A program made the position numbers and the translations under genes. The notes under the pieces are model-generated. The model did no database searches and had not been told where the DNA came from. It saw only the letters and a list, made by a program, of their open reading frames with translations. From Paludibacteraceae bacterium (lineage in GTDB: Bacteria > Bacteroidota > Bacteroidia > Bacteroidales > Paludibacteraceae), in contig JAKSKX010000004.1 of NCBI GenBank assembly GCA_024401535.1, forward strand, positions 1 to 64,000: 64,000 nucleotides of DNA, written 5' to 3'. Each line of letters begins with the position of its first letter. Positions within the stretch are counted from its first letter, which is position 1. Positions 1 through 8,417 of this stretch are shown piece by piece.

Positions 1-546
1 AAAGAGTTCTGCTATCAAAAATTCGTTATCGAAATTCATCGAAAAGAGTTCTGTTCATTAAAATTCGTTATCGAAATTCATCGAAAAGAGTTCTGCTATT
101 AAAAATTCGTTATCGAAATTCATCAAAAAGAGTTCTGCTATTAAAAATTCGTTATCGAAATTCATCGAAAAGAGTTCTGCTATCAAAAATTCGTTATCGA
201 AAATCATCGAAAAGAGTTCTGTTCACTAAAATTCGTTATCGAAATTGGTCGAAAAGAGTTCTGTTTATTAAAATTCGTTAACGAAAATCATCGAAAAGAG
301 TTCTGTTCATTAAAATTCGTTATCGAAATTCATCGAAAAGAGTTCTGTTCACTAAAATTCGTTATCGAAATTCATCGAAAAGAGTTCTGCTATTAAAAAT
401 TCGTTATCGAAATTCATCAAAAAGAGTTCTGCTATTAAAAATTCGTTATCGAAATTCATCGAAAAGAGTTCTGCTATCAAAAATTCGTTATCGAAATTGG
501 TCGAAAAGAGTTCTGTTTATTCGAGTTTTAACGAAAAAATATGCTT
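1..546. repeat. 42-bp tandem repeat array (12 full copies plus a decayed 13th)
   Basis: Copies begin at 1, 43, 85, 127, 169, 211, 253, 295, 337, 379, 421 and 463, exactly 42 bp apart; a degenerate copy starts at 505. The core is AAAGAGTTCTG, a variable hexamer, AAATTCGTTATCGAAATT, then CATCG or GGTCG. Two main variants alternate (GCTATY and GTTCAY after AAAGAGTTCT). The copies at 85 and 127 equal those at 379 and 421, so there is a higher-order period of 294 bp (seven units). The array runs off the left edge, so its true length is unknown. Because 42 is divisible by 3, each unit can be read as 14 codons on either strand, but the GTTCAY variant puts stops in the minus-strand frame. Confidence 0.97.
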
Positions 547-549
547 TTG

Positions 550-580
550 TTTGGTAGGTTTCAAAAATGTTGTACTTTTG
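550..580 (+). promoter_or_regulatory. Bacteroidota-type promoter of the first BspA-like gene
   Basis: TTTG at 550-553 and TACTTTTG at 573-580 are separated by 19 bp, matching the -33/-7 pattern of the Bacteroidota primary sigma factor. It lies 38 bp upstream of the start codon and immediately after the repeat array. Confidence 0.75.
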
Positions 581-618
581 CGTGCAAATTTTACTATTAA
601 TTAACTAATTACAGTACA

Positions 619-1521
619 ATGAGGAAATTATTACTTTTTATGTTGTTGCTGTTCGGCTTGTTGTTCACATCATGTAGCGCAACAGTAAAAGACAAAGAGT
701 CGTTTTTGAAATTCACAATCAATGCAACTAATGGAGTTGAAGTAAGTGGTTTCAAAGACTATATGAATGACACACGCATTTACAAAGAAAAGTTCATAAG
801 TATTGAAATACCTGATGCGGTAATTATTGGCGGGAGAACATACAAGGTTGTTTCAATAGGAAAGTTTGCATTCGAGGGTTGCACAAGCCTCACAAGCATT
901 AACATTCCTAATTCAGTAACTTCAATCGGATGGGATGCATTCAATGGTTGCACAAGCCTCACAAGCATCGAAATTCCTAACTCGGTAACTTATATCGGAG
1001 GTGCTGCATTCAATGGTTGCACAAGCCTCACAAGCATCGAAATCCCTAACTCGGTAACTACAATCGAAGGTGCTGCATTCTATGGTTGCACAAGCCTCAC
1101 AAGCATCGAAATCCCTAATTCTGTAACTACAATCGGACGGTCTGCATTCGAAGGTTGCACAAGCCTGACAAGCCTCGAAATCGGCAACTCGGTAACTAAA
1201 ATCGGAGAGAGGGCATTCGAGGGTTGCACAAGCCTCACAAGCATCGAAATCCCTAACTCGGTAACGGAAATCGGATATAGTGCATTCTATGGTTGCAAAA
1301 GCCTAACAAGCATCGAAATCCCTAACTCGGTAACGGAAATCGGAAGTCATGCATTCTTTTATTGCACAAGCCTCACAAGCATCGAAATCCCTAACTCGGT
1401 AACTACAATCGGAAATTATGCATTCGATGGTTGTATAAACTTAAAAACTGCACGAGTGCCAAAGGGGTGCGAAATTAGTGAAGATGCATTCCCATCAACT
1501 TGCGAAATTGAATACTACTAA
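619..1521 (+). CDS. BspA-like leucine-rich repeat lipoprotein
   Basis: A 300-residue protein with an N-terminal lipoprotein signal (hydrophobic stretch then FTSC, lipid-anchor Cys about residue 19). It is followed by about ten 23-residue LRR_5 (BspA/TpLRR) repeats of the form AF-x-GCTSLTSIEIPNSVT-x-IG, running from about residue 75 to 275. The C-terminus is a cap ending CEIEYY. Proteins of this family are surface-exposed and often mediate adhesion to host proteins, bacteria or polysaccharide; the ligand here cannot be read from the sequence. The repeats are nearly identical at DNA level, which favours copy-number change by recombination. The gene has its own promoter and terminator, so it is monocistronic. 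Confidence 0.9.
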   Translation: MRKLLLFMLLLFGLLFTSCSATVKDKESFLKFTINATNGVEVSGFKDYMNDTRIYKEKFISIEIPDAVIIGGRTYKVVSIGKFAFEGCTSLTSINIPNSVTSIGWDAFNGCTSLTSIEIPNSVTYIGGAAFNGCTSLTSIEIPNSVTTIEGAAFYGCTSLTSIEIPNSVTTIGRSAFEGCTSLTSLEIGNSVTKIGERAFEGCTSLTSIEIPNSVTEIGYSAFYGCKSLTSIEIPNSVTEIGSHAFFYCTSLTSIEIPNSVTTIGNYAFDGCINLKTARVPKGCEISEDAFPSTCEIEYY

Positions 1522-1561
1522 TCAACTTGCAACTATTAACTATTAATCATTAATTATTAAC

Positions 1562-1589
1562 TAAAAGGGCGGCTTCGGTCGCCTTTTTT
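1562..1589 (+). terminator. Rho-independent terminator of the first BspA-like gene
   Basis: GGCGGC-TTCG-GTCGCC stem-loop (one G-U pair) flanked by A residues and followed by six T. An identical copy follows the second BspA-like gene. Confidence 0.9.
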
Positions 1590-1600
1590 GTTTGCTTTTG

Positions 1601-1630
1601 TTTGAAAATTTAAAATAAAGTGTAAATTTG
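1601..1630 (+). promoter_or_regulatory. Promoter of the second BspA-like gene
   Basis: TTTG at 1601-1604 and TAAATTTG at 1623-1630, 18 bp apart, 36 bp ahead of the start codon. Confidence 0.65.
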
Positions 1631-1665
1631 TAGAACCATTACTAACAATTATAAATTAGGGCGAT

Positions 1666-3372
1666 ATGAAGATTATATTGAAAGACGGCTCGGTTTTGAA
1701 TATTCCAGATTTTAAGATAGCCTCAATAAGTTACGAAGATAATGATTCGGTAATAAAAGCAGATGAAACTGACTTTGAATTTGAGTTTGACAAAGAAAGT
1801 AAGACTGCTATAGTTAAACTTGTGAAAGACAGATATATTGCCGTGTTTAAAATACCATCAAAAGTGCAGTTTGATGACGAAATATACTCGGTAACTGAAA
1901 TCGGAAGGGAGGCATTCAGACGTTGCCGTAGAATAACATGCATCAAAATTCCTAACTCGGTAACTATAATCGGATATGCTGCATTCGCTTGGTGCCCAAA
2001 CCTAACAAGCATCGTTATCCCTAACTCGGTAACTATAATCGGATATGCTGCATTCTATGAATGTCCTAGCCTCACAAGCATTGAAATCCCTGAGTCGGTA
2101 ACTGAAATCGGAAGTTATGCATTCTATGAATGTCCTAGACTAAAGACAGCGCGAGTGCCAGTAAGTTTTAAGGGTAAAATATCTGGTGATATCCCAAAAA
2201 CTTGCGAAATTGAGTGGTATGACTCATTGACTGGAAAAACTATTATCATTATCGACGCCAAGAAAACAGGTTTGCGTTTCTATTATGACGAAACATCAAA
2301 GACTGCAAGGGTAAGTAGCATTGTGTATACTGATGTAAAAGGGAAAAATATTCCTTCGCAAGTATGGTATGACGATAAGCTGTATGATGTAACTGAAATC
2401 GGAGAGGGGGCATTCAAAGGTTGCTATAGCCTAACAAGCATCGTAATCCCTAACTCAGTAACTTCAATCGGAGAGAGGGCATTCGAAGGTTGCTATAGAC
2501 TCACAAGCATAGAAATCCCTAACTCGGTAACAACAATCGAAAAGTATGCATTCAATAGTTGCTCAAGCCTAACAAGCATCGTAGTTGATAAAGATAATAA
2601 AGTCTATGATTCACGTGAGAACTGCAACGCAATCATTGAAACAGCAAGTAACACTCTTGTTGCAGGTTGTCAAAACACAGTAATCCCTAACTCGGTAACT
2701 TCAATCGGAGAGAATGCATTCAGGGGTTGCACAAGCCTAACAAGCATCGTTATCCCTAACTCGGTAACTTCAATCGGAGATTATGCATTCTATGAGTGCT
2801 CAAAACTAACAAGCATCGTAATCCCTAACTCAGTAACTACAATCGGAGAGAATGCATTCTATGGTTGCGAAAGCCTAACAAGCATCGTTATCCCTAACTC
2901 GGTAACTTCAATCGGAGATTATGCATTCTATGAGTGCACAAACCTTACAAGCATCGAAATACCTAACTCGGTAACTTCAATCGGAAAGGGTGCATTCTAT
3001 AAATGCGAAAGCCTTACAAGCATCGTAATTCCTAACTCGGTAACTATAATCGGATATGCTGCATTCGCTTACTGCCCAAACCTAACAAGCATCGTTATCC
3101 CTAACTCGGTAACTACAATCGGAAGGTGTGCATTCTATGAATGTCCTAGCCTCACAAGCATTGAAATCCCTGAGTCGGTAACTGAAATCGGAGACTATGC
3201 ATTCGAGAGTTGCGGCCTGACAAGCATCGTAATCCCTAACTCGGTAACTACAATCGGAACTTTAGCATTCAATAGTTGCACAAGCCTAAAGACAGCACGT
3301 GTGCCAGTAAGTTTAAAGGGTAAGATACCTTTTAATGCTTTCCCATCAACTTGCAAAATTGAATACTACTAA
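1666..3372 (+). CDS. BspA-like LRR protein with two head-LRR-cap modules, no signal peptide
   Basis: A 568-residue protein that starts MKIILKDGSVL and has no recognisable signal sequence, unlike its upstream paralogue. It contains two successive modules. Each has a short beta-rich head, an array of 23-residue LRR_5 repeats and a cap (LKTARVPVS...K...CEIEWY or CKIEYY). The first array covers roughly residues 68-160 and the second 245-545. One repeat in the second array carries the YDSRENCNAI insertion common in BspA proteins. It shares the final cap, 3' untranslated region and terminator with the upstream gene, which points to duplication. Without a signal peptide it could be cytoplasmic, exported by another route, or a recombination product that lost its leader. 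Confidence 0.85.
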   Translation: MKIILKDGSVLNIPDFKIASISYEDNDSVIKADETDFEFEFDKESKTAIVKLVKDRYIAVFKIPSKVQFDDEIYSVTEIGREAFRRCRRITCIKIPNSVTIIGYAAFAWCPNLTSIVIPNSVTIIGYAAFYECPSLTSIEIPESVTEIGSYAFYECPRLKTARVPVSFKGKISGDIPKTCEIEWYDSLTGKTIIIIDAKKTGLRFYYDETSKTARVSSIVYTDVKGKNIPSQVWYDDKLYDVTEIGEGAFKGCYSLTSIVIPNSVTSIGERAFEGCYRLTSIEIPNSVTTIEKYAFNSCSSLTSIVVDKDNKVYDSRENCNAIIETASNTLVAGCQNTVIPNSVTSIGENAFRGCTSLTSIVIPNSVTSIGDYAFYECSKLTSIVIPNSVTTIGENAFYGCESLTSIVIPNSVTSIGDYAFYECTNLTSIEIPNSVTSIGKGAFYKCESLTSIVIPNSVTIIGYAAFAYCPNLTSIVIPNSVTTIGRCAFYECPSLTSIEIPESVTEIGDYAFESCGLTSIVIPNSVTTIGTLAFNSCTSLKTARVPVSLKGKIPFNAFPSTCKIEYY

Positions 3373-3412
3373 TCAACTTGCAACTATTAACTATTAATCA
3401 TTAATTATTAAC

Positions 3413-3440
3413 TAAAAGGGCGGCTTCGGTCGCCTTTTTT
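3413..3440 (+). terminator. Rho-independent terminator of the second BspA-like gene
   Basis: Same GGCGGC-TTCG-GTCGCC hairpin and T-run as at 1562-1589. The preceding 40 bp of 3' untranslated sequence is also identical. Confidence 0.9.
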
Positions 3441-3958
3441 GTTGTTTCCTTCCCTAATTTTCTTTGTGAATAATGATAATATCATCACGCCCACGACATT
3501 ATTTTCCAAGTTGCGCAGAGGTGTATGACTTATCAAGTCACACCATTCAAAACGTATATGGACTATACTTACAATCGAATCTTTTTCATAAAATGACAAT
3601 GGTGCGTAACGAATCCGAAAACAAAGGTAAATGTTAATTTGTTGAAATCTTTATTCGCTCATTTGCAGACAAATAAGGTCGGACTTGACAAGATAATCCA
3701 AATTGTAAAATCTTTTCATGGGGAATGAGAGACTTTCAAATTTCTTGCTTTTTGAAAATTGACTGCATATTGCAAGGTGATGTTTCGGAATGGCTATACC
3801 TTTGCAATGTCGATAAGATGGTAGCCCAATTACAAAATTCCTACTATCGATACAAAACATATATTGAAATTCAAACGTCCGGGCTATCCATCTAAATCGA
3901 TATTTGTAGAGTAAACAGTAAGAAGATTAGAATAAATTGTATTAGTATTAAGTGTGGG
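3441..3958. other. Gene-poor spacer
   Basis: About 520 bp of AT-rich sequence between the second BspA-like gene and a terminator. The open frames here are short, lack recognisable protein features and lie opposite the neighbouring genes. I see no convincing gene, but the terminator at its end implies some plus-strand transcript is produced inside it. Confidence 0.5.
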
Positions 3959-3999
3959 CCCGAATACAGGCGAGATGTCTGTAGTCGGGTATTTTTTTT
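3959..3999 (+). terminator. Strong terminator with no obvious upstream gene
   Basis: CCCGA-a-TACAG pairs with CTGTA-g-TCGGG (3959-3969 with 3979-3989), followed by an A and eight T. It sits 60 bp before the methyltransferase start and just upstream of a TATATTTG -7 box (4012-4019), so it ends an upstream transcript, possibly a small RNA, and does not terminate the methyltransferase. Confidence 0.75.
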
Positions 4000-4061
4000 G
4001 CAAAAATATATTATATTTGCATCTGTAAACTCATAACAACAAAATCAAAAAGGGAAACGAT

Positions 4062-4661
4062 ATGTTTTGGGACAAGGCAGCAAGATTCTATGACTTTTTT
4101 GAAACTGTCTATAACAGAAAAGTATATAGGGAATTCCCAGCCAAAGTGGCGGAGATGACTAACGCACAAGACACCGTACTGGAATGTGCATGCGGAACAG
4201 GCATCATTACGGCTTGCGTCGCCCAACGATGCAAATCAATCATTGCCACAGACTATTCCGAGGGAATGCTTGGCCAGGCAAAGAGCAAATGCTCTGGCTT
4301 GAACAACGTGACAATCCAAAAAGCTAACATCATGCAGCTTGACTTCGCAGACAATTCCTTTGACAAGGTGATTGCCGGAAACGTCATACATCTGCTTGAC
4401 AATCCATCTGGAGCGATGAAGGAGCTTGAACGAGTATGCAAACCCGGTGGCAAGATTATTCTTCCCACATACGTCAACCATGAAAAGACCGGCAAGCCAA
4501 GCTTCATAGTGAGAATGCTAAAGAAAATCGGAGTGGATTTCAAGATGCAGTTCACAATGACCTCGTACAAGGAATTCATATCAAACATGGGCTATACAAA
4601 CGCGGAATACTATAAGGTTGACGGCAAAATGCCCAATGTAATCGCTGTCATTACCATTTGA
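4062..4661 (+). CDS. Class I SAM-dependent methyltransferase
   Basis: A 199-residue protein with a Rossmann-fold methyltransferase core of the UbiE/Methyltransf_11 type. Motif I is LECACGTGI at about residues 45-53. An acidic loop follows (ATDYSEGML), then a post-motif segment (AGNVIHLLD) and the motif III region CKPGGKIILPTY. It transfers a methyl group from S-adenosylmethionine; the acceptor cannot be predicted and no quinone-biosynthesis genes lie nearby. A TATATTTG -7 box is at 4012-4019. The gene appears to stand alone, since a second promoter precedes yidD. Confidence 0.85.
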   Translation: MFWDKAARFYDFFETVYNRKVYREFPAKVAEMTNAQDTVLECACGTGIITACVAQRCKSIIATDYSEGMLGQAKSKCSGLNNVTIQKANIMQLDFADNSFDKVIAGNVIHLLDNPSGAMKELERVCKPGGKIILPTYVNHEKTGKPSFIVRMLKKIGVDFKMQFTMTSYKEFISNMGYTNAEYYKVDGKMPNVIAVITI

Positions 4662-4756
4662 AATTGAAATCATCGCATATAAACCTATTTGTAGGCATAT
4701 ATTTAAGTTTATCAGAAATAATAGTTATCTTTGCGCAATATTTAAGAGTATAGCAA

Positions 4757-5005
4757 ATGGCACAGGACGACAACAAATACGGAATAACCGGCTTGATAAG
4801 GAAGCTGTTTCTTCTGCCGGTATTTTTCTATCGTCTCTGCATTTCACCGCTCTTCCCACCAGTGTGCAGATTCACACCGACATGCTCGCAGTATTGCGTA
4901 GAGGCAGTGATGAAGCACGGAATCTTCAAGGGTTTCTATTTGGCGGCCAAACGCATACTTCGCTGCAGGCCAGGAGGAGGAAGCGGCTATGACCCGGTGC
5001 CATAA
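4757..5005 (+). CDS. yidD: Membrane protein insertion efficiency factor YidD
   Basis: An 82-residue protein matching the YidD family along its length: a hydrophobic amphipathic stretch ([13 protein letters not shown]), the diagnostic RFTPTCSQY with conserved cysteines, then [20 protein letters not shown]. YidD assists YidC-dependent membrane protein insertion. In many bacteria it lies between rnpA and yidC; here it heads a run with two rhomboid proteases instead. A TATCTTTG -7 box at 4726-4733 lies 24 bp from the start. The C-terminus is short, as usual for the family. Confidence 0.95.
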   Translation: MAQDDNKYGITGLIRKLFLLPVFFYRLCISPLFPPVCRFTPTCSQYCVEAVMKHGIFKGFYLAAKRILRCRPGGGSGYDPVP

Positions 5006-5025
5006 CAAAACTTAAAACAGAATAT

Positions 5026-5751
5026 ATGTTCAGAATAAACACACTTTGCGGACATCTGCTAATAATCAACGTACTAATGTGGCTGGCAACGTCGTTTGCG
5101 TTCCCCCGCCTTCCATTAGAGACGGACTGGTACAACATGCTTTCACTGCACTATTGGCAGTCAGCAGACTTTAACGCACTGCAGTTTGTCAGCTATATGT
5201 TTCTTCACAGCAACACGAATTTCTTTCACATCTTTTTCAACATGTGGTCGCTTGTGCTGTTCGGAGGAATGCTAGAAATGGTGATGGGACAAAAGAAATT
5301 CCTTACGTTCTATCTTGCCTGCGGTATCGGAGCGGCTTTGGTTCAGGAACTTACCTGGTCGATTTCCCTATATTCAGAGTTTAACGAGTTCCATACAGTT
5401 TTGGAAAACGGAGTTCCGCTCAACATCCAAGTGGAAACCGTAAAGAACTTCGAACAACTCAGAGAACTATACAACCCTATCACAACCGTAGGTGCTTCGG
5501 GTGCTGTGTTCGGACTTCTTGTGGCGTTCGGAATGCTGTTCCCCGAAAGAGAGCTGTTCCTGATGTTCATTCCCGTTCCAATCAAGGCAAAGTACATGAC
5601 AATAGGCTATGTCATCATCGAGCTGTTCTTCGGAGTAAAGGATTTCCAGGGCGACAACATTGCACACTATGCCCACCTAGGAGGAGCCTTGTTCGGCTTC
5701 CTGCTTATTTACTATTGGAAAAAGAAGGGCGAGCTAACAACATACATGTAA
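5026..5751 (+). CDS. Rhomboid family intramembrane serine protease (first of two)
   Basis: A 241-residue polytopic membrane protein. The catalytic serine motif GASG is at residues 156-159 (Ser158) and the catalytic histidine lies in AHLGG at about residue 217, each in predicted transmembrane helices. An HSNTNFFHIFFNMWSL segment at 61-76 matches the rhomboid HxxxN region. An unusual hydrophilic insertion (about residues 115-152) sits between helices. The protein should cut transmembrane substrates within the inner membrane. It is 20 bp downstream of yidD and 7 bp upstream of the second rhomboid, so the genes are probably co-transcribed. Confidence 0.92.
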   Translation: MFRINTLCGHLLIINVLMWLATSFAFPRLPLETDWYNMLSLHYWQSADFNALQFVSYMFLHSNTNFFHIFFNMWSLVLFGGMLEMVMGQKKFLTFYLACGIGAALVQELTWSISLYSEFNEFHTVLENGVPLNIQVETVKNFEQLRELYNPITTVGASGAVFGLLVAFGMLFPERELFLMFIPVPIKAKYMTIGYVIIELFFGVKDFQGDNIAHYAHLGGALFGFLLIYYWKKKGELTTYM

Positions 5752-5758
5752 CGGGAAT

Positions 5759-6595
5759 ATGAATTTAATCTCACTATATAGGGAAGGTGACATGGCGACA
5801 AAGTTGATTTTTATCAACTCTGCCGTATTCTTGTTCATGTGCGTCCTGATGCTGACAGACAGAATTATGGGAACGCAATCAGAGTATTTCACGCAACTGC
5901 TGTTCTCTCTGAGTAGTAACTTTCTGGACAACATAGTTTATATATGGCGATGGCTAACGTACATGTTTCTTCATACAATGTTTGTCCACTACATAATAAA
6001 TATGCTCCTTCTCTCATTTGCCGGAAAATTATTCTATCAGTTTTGGGAAGACAAAGACTTGCTGAAGTTGTATATTTATGGAGGTCTGGCAGGTGGAATC
6101 ACATTCATAGCAGCCAACCTATTTTCCGAGACTCATGAACTGCCACTGTGCGGAGCTTCCGCTTCGATTATGGCATTGGTCTTTGCCTGCGCAGCCTATG
6201 CACCGAATTATGAGGTCAGGCTTACACTGATAGGAGAAGTTAAAATAAAATGGATTGCCGCCATGTTCCTTGCGGTCTCCATGTTCAACATGCTTGGAAG
6301 CAACTGGCTCGGAGAACTGTCACACCTAGGCGGAATGCTGGCAGGAATACTGTTCGCATACTTCCCCAATTTCAGAAGAACGACTTTCATGAAAAGGGAG
6401 AAAGCAACGATGAAGCTGTACCGAAATCCGAACCCCACATCAGGACTTCGCGATGCAAGAAGCAATTCGGCTATGACAATAAGTACCGAAGAAGAAATGC
6501 TTGATTCTCTGCTCGATAAAATCAAAATGAGCGGCTATGATTCACTGACAGACAAAGAGAAAAAGTTTCTGGACGGATATGGAAAACGAAACTGA
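5759..6595 (+). CDS. Rhomboid family intramembrane serine protease (second of two)
   Basis: A 278-residue membrane protein with catalytic GASA at residues 132-135 (Ser134) and SHLGG with the presumed catalytic histidine at 189. HTMFVHYIINM at 72-82 matches the rhomboid HxxxN segment. The C-terminal 70 residues form a soluble cytoplasmic tail with an acidic end (LDSLLDKIKMSGYDSLTDKE). It is diverged from the preceding rhomboid, so the pair are old paralogues. Its 3' end overlaps the next gene by 17 bp, indicating translational coupling. Confidence 0.9.
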   Translation: MNLISLYREGDMATKLIFINSAVFLFMCVLMLTDRIMGTQSEYFTQLLFSLSSNFLDNIVYIWRWLTYMFLHTMFVHYIINMLLLSFAGKLFYQFWEDKDLLKLYIYGGLAGGITFIAANLFSETHELPLCGASASIMALVFACAAYAPNYEVRLTLIGEVKIKWIAAMFLAVSMFNMLGSNWLGELSHLGGMLAGILFAYFPNFRRTTFMKREKATMKLYRNPNPTSGLRDARSNSAMTISTEEEMLDSLLDKIKMSGYDSLTDKEKKFLDGYGKRN

Positions 6596-7745
6596 CAACA
6601 AAAAGAAAGGCAAGATTGTAGATAAGACAAAAAAGGGATTCTCCCTTATATATCGTTTGCTTATCTACATTCCGACAATACTACTGTTATTGTCGGTGCT
6701 GTTTGCATGCCTTAGCCAGTATGTCGCGCCTACAAAATTCATGTTCTTTGCCTATTTCGGACTTGGATTCCCGATAATACTGTTCCTTTGCGTTGCTTGG
6801 GCGATAACGCTGACATATCTCAACGCCTGGAAAGCTTTGCTTCTGCACTCACTGTTCCTGCTTTGTTTGCCAATGGCCAAGAAGACCATACCTTTTAATG
6901 TCTCTACAAGCAGCTTCATTATGGCGAATGATTCGACCGAAAACAATGCAGACAGCACATTCAAGGTATTGACTTATAACGTGGAAGGTTTTTCAAAGGA
7001 AAAAGGCAAAAGCCCGATGGAAATTTCAGAATACCTGTGCTATGAGGACGCTGACATCTGCATGATTCAGGAATTCTCTACACAAGTCACTGACGAGAAA
7101 TATCCCAAGGCATTCAAGAAGCTATACCAAAAATATCCATACACGACAAGGTCGAACAACGAAAAGCTTGCATGGAGTGTAGCCATTCTTTCCAAGTACC
7201 CTATCCTCAATACAGAGATAGTCACAGAAGGCAACGTAAGCAACAAAGCCATTGCCGCAGACATAGTTATCAAGGGAGATACTATCAAAGCCATTGCATG
7301 CCACCTGATGAGCAACCGAATAACATCAAGCGACAAAGCCACAATAAAGAAAATTGTTAAGGGAGGAGATCCTGTTGACGACCTTGAGAACGCAGTCTCT
7401 ACATTTGACTCCAAGTTCCTGACAAGCTATACAATAAGGGAAAACATGGCAAGAGATATAGCAAGATACATAAACAAAACAAAGTATAACATCGTACTTG
7501 CTGGCGACTTTAATGACGTACCTATCTCTTACACCTACCACAAAATCAAAGGTGACAGGCTGTTATGTGCGAAGGAGGAAGTCGGTGTCGGCTACAACCA
7601 CACATTTAATGAACTGCCGTTTCTGTTCTGTATCGACCACATAATGTACAGCAAGTCATTGGAGTGCATCAGCTATTTCAGGGACAAAGTGAACTACTCC
7701 GACCACTATCCCTCAATGGCAAGATTCAAAATCAAAAAGAAATAA
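6579..7745 (+). CDS. Membrane-anchored endonuclease/exonuclease/phosphatase (EEP) family protein
   Basis: A 388-residue protein with about three N-terminal hydrophobic segments (residues 23-115) followed by an EEP domain. Visible motifs are LTYNVEGF, DICMIQEFS (metal-binding Glu), LAGDFNDVP and IDHIMYS with the terminal SDHYP. This superfamily cleaves phosphodiester or phosphoester bonds in nucleic acids, phosphoinositides or sphingolipids. The membrane anchor favours a periplasmic or membrane-associated substrate over DNA repair, but this is inference. Its start overlaps the upstream rhomboid gene, and the next gene begins 6 bp after its stop. Confidence 0.9.
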   Translation: MENETDNKKKGKIVDKTKKGFSLIYRLLIYIPTILLLLSVLFACLSQYVAPTKFMFFAYFGLGFPIILFLCVAWAITLTYLNAWKALLLHSLFLLCLPMAKKTIPFNVSTSSFIMANDSTENNADSTFKVLTYNVEGFSKEKGKSPMEISEYLCYEDADICMIQEFSTQVTDEKYPKAFKKLYQKYPYTTRSNNEKLAWSVAILSKYPILNTEIVTEGNVSNKAIAADIVIKGDTIKAIACHLMSNRITSSDKATIKKIVKGGDPVDDLENAVSTFDSKFLTSYTIRENMARDIARYINKTKYNIVLAGDFNDVPISYTYHKIKGDRLLCAKEEVGVGYNHTFNELPFLFCIDHIMYSKSLECISYFRDKVNYSDHYPSMARFKIKKK

Positions 7746-7751
7746 CCCGCT

Positions 7752-8417
7752 ATGGACTACATACTTGAAGCAAATAACATAAACAAGAGCTTTGGAGAAC
7801 TGAAGGTTCTGAAAGATGTATCGCTTAACATCGGAAAAAAGGAAATAGTGTCGATAGTCGGTCCTAGTGGCGCTGGAAAGACTACACTTCTACAGATTCT
7901 CAGCACTCTTGCTTCAGCAGATTCAGGAGAACTTTCCATTGACGGCACACAGATAACCAACCTCAAGGACTCCGAACTATGCAAGTTCCGCAACAAAACT
8001 CTCGGCTTCGTGTTCCAATTCCATCAGCTATTGCCTGAGTTCACTGCACTTGAAAACGTCATGATTCCAGCACTGATAGCTCGATGTCCGGAAAACGAGT
8101 GCAAAGAGAAAGCCAAAGACATACTAACTCATCTTGGCTTGGGCGAAAGAATAGACCACAAGCCAAACGAATTGTCTGGCGGAGAAAAACAGCGCGTAGC
8201 AGTTGCCAGAGCATTGATAAACAACCCGAAGATTCTGTTTGCGGACGAACCTACGGGAAGCCTTGACACTAAGAACAGAGACGAACTGCAGCACCTGTTC
8301 TTCCAGCTTCGTGACGAACTTGGCATAACCATAGTAATCGTTACCCACGACATGACTTTGGCAGGAGGTTCTGACAGAGTAATAAAGATGAAGGATGGGA
8401 AAATTGTCGAGGATTAG
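7752..8417 (+). CDS. ABC transporter ATP-binding protein, LolD-like
   Basis: A 221-residue ATPase with Walker [10 protein letters not shown] (about residues 36-44), Q-loop FQFHQLLPE, signature LSGGEKQR, Walker B ILFADEP and switch VTHD. The compact size and [10 protein letters not shown] segment fit the LolD/MacB subfamily, whose members release lipoproteins from the inner membrane or drive mechanotransmission. No permease gene is adjacent, so the membrane partner must be encoded elsewhere. It starts 6 bp after the EEP gene and overlaps the next gene by 23 bp. Confidence 0.9.
   Translation: MDYILEANNINKSFGELKVLKDVSLNIGKKEIVSIVGPSGAGKTTLLQILSTLASADSGELSIDGTQITNLKDSELCKFRNKTLGFVFQFHQLLPEFTALENVMIPALIARCPENECKEKAKDILTHLGLGERIDHKPNELSGGEKQRVAVARALINNPKILFADEPTGSLDTKNRDELQHLFFQLRDELGITIVIVTHDMTLAGGSDRVIKMKDGKIVED

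Noticed and set aside
1-546. CRISPR array
   Set aside because: The units are contiguous 42-bp copies with no unique spacers and no cas genes in the window.
4757-5005. A replication-origin neighbourhood suggested by yidD
   Set aside because: No rpmH, rnpA, yidC, dnaA or DnaA-box cluster is present.
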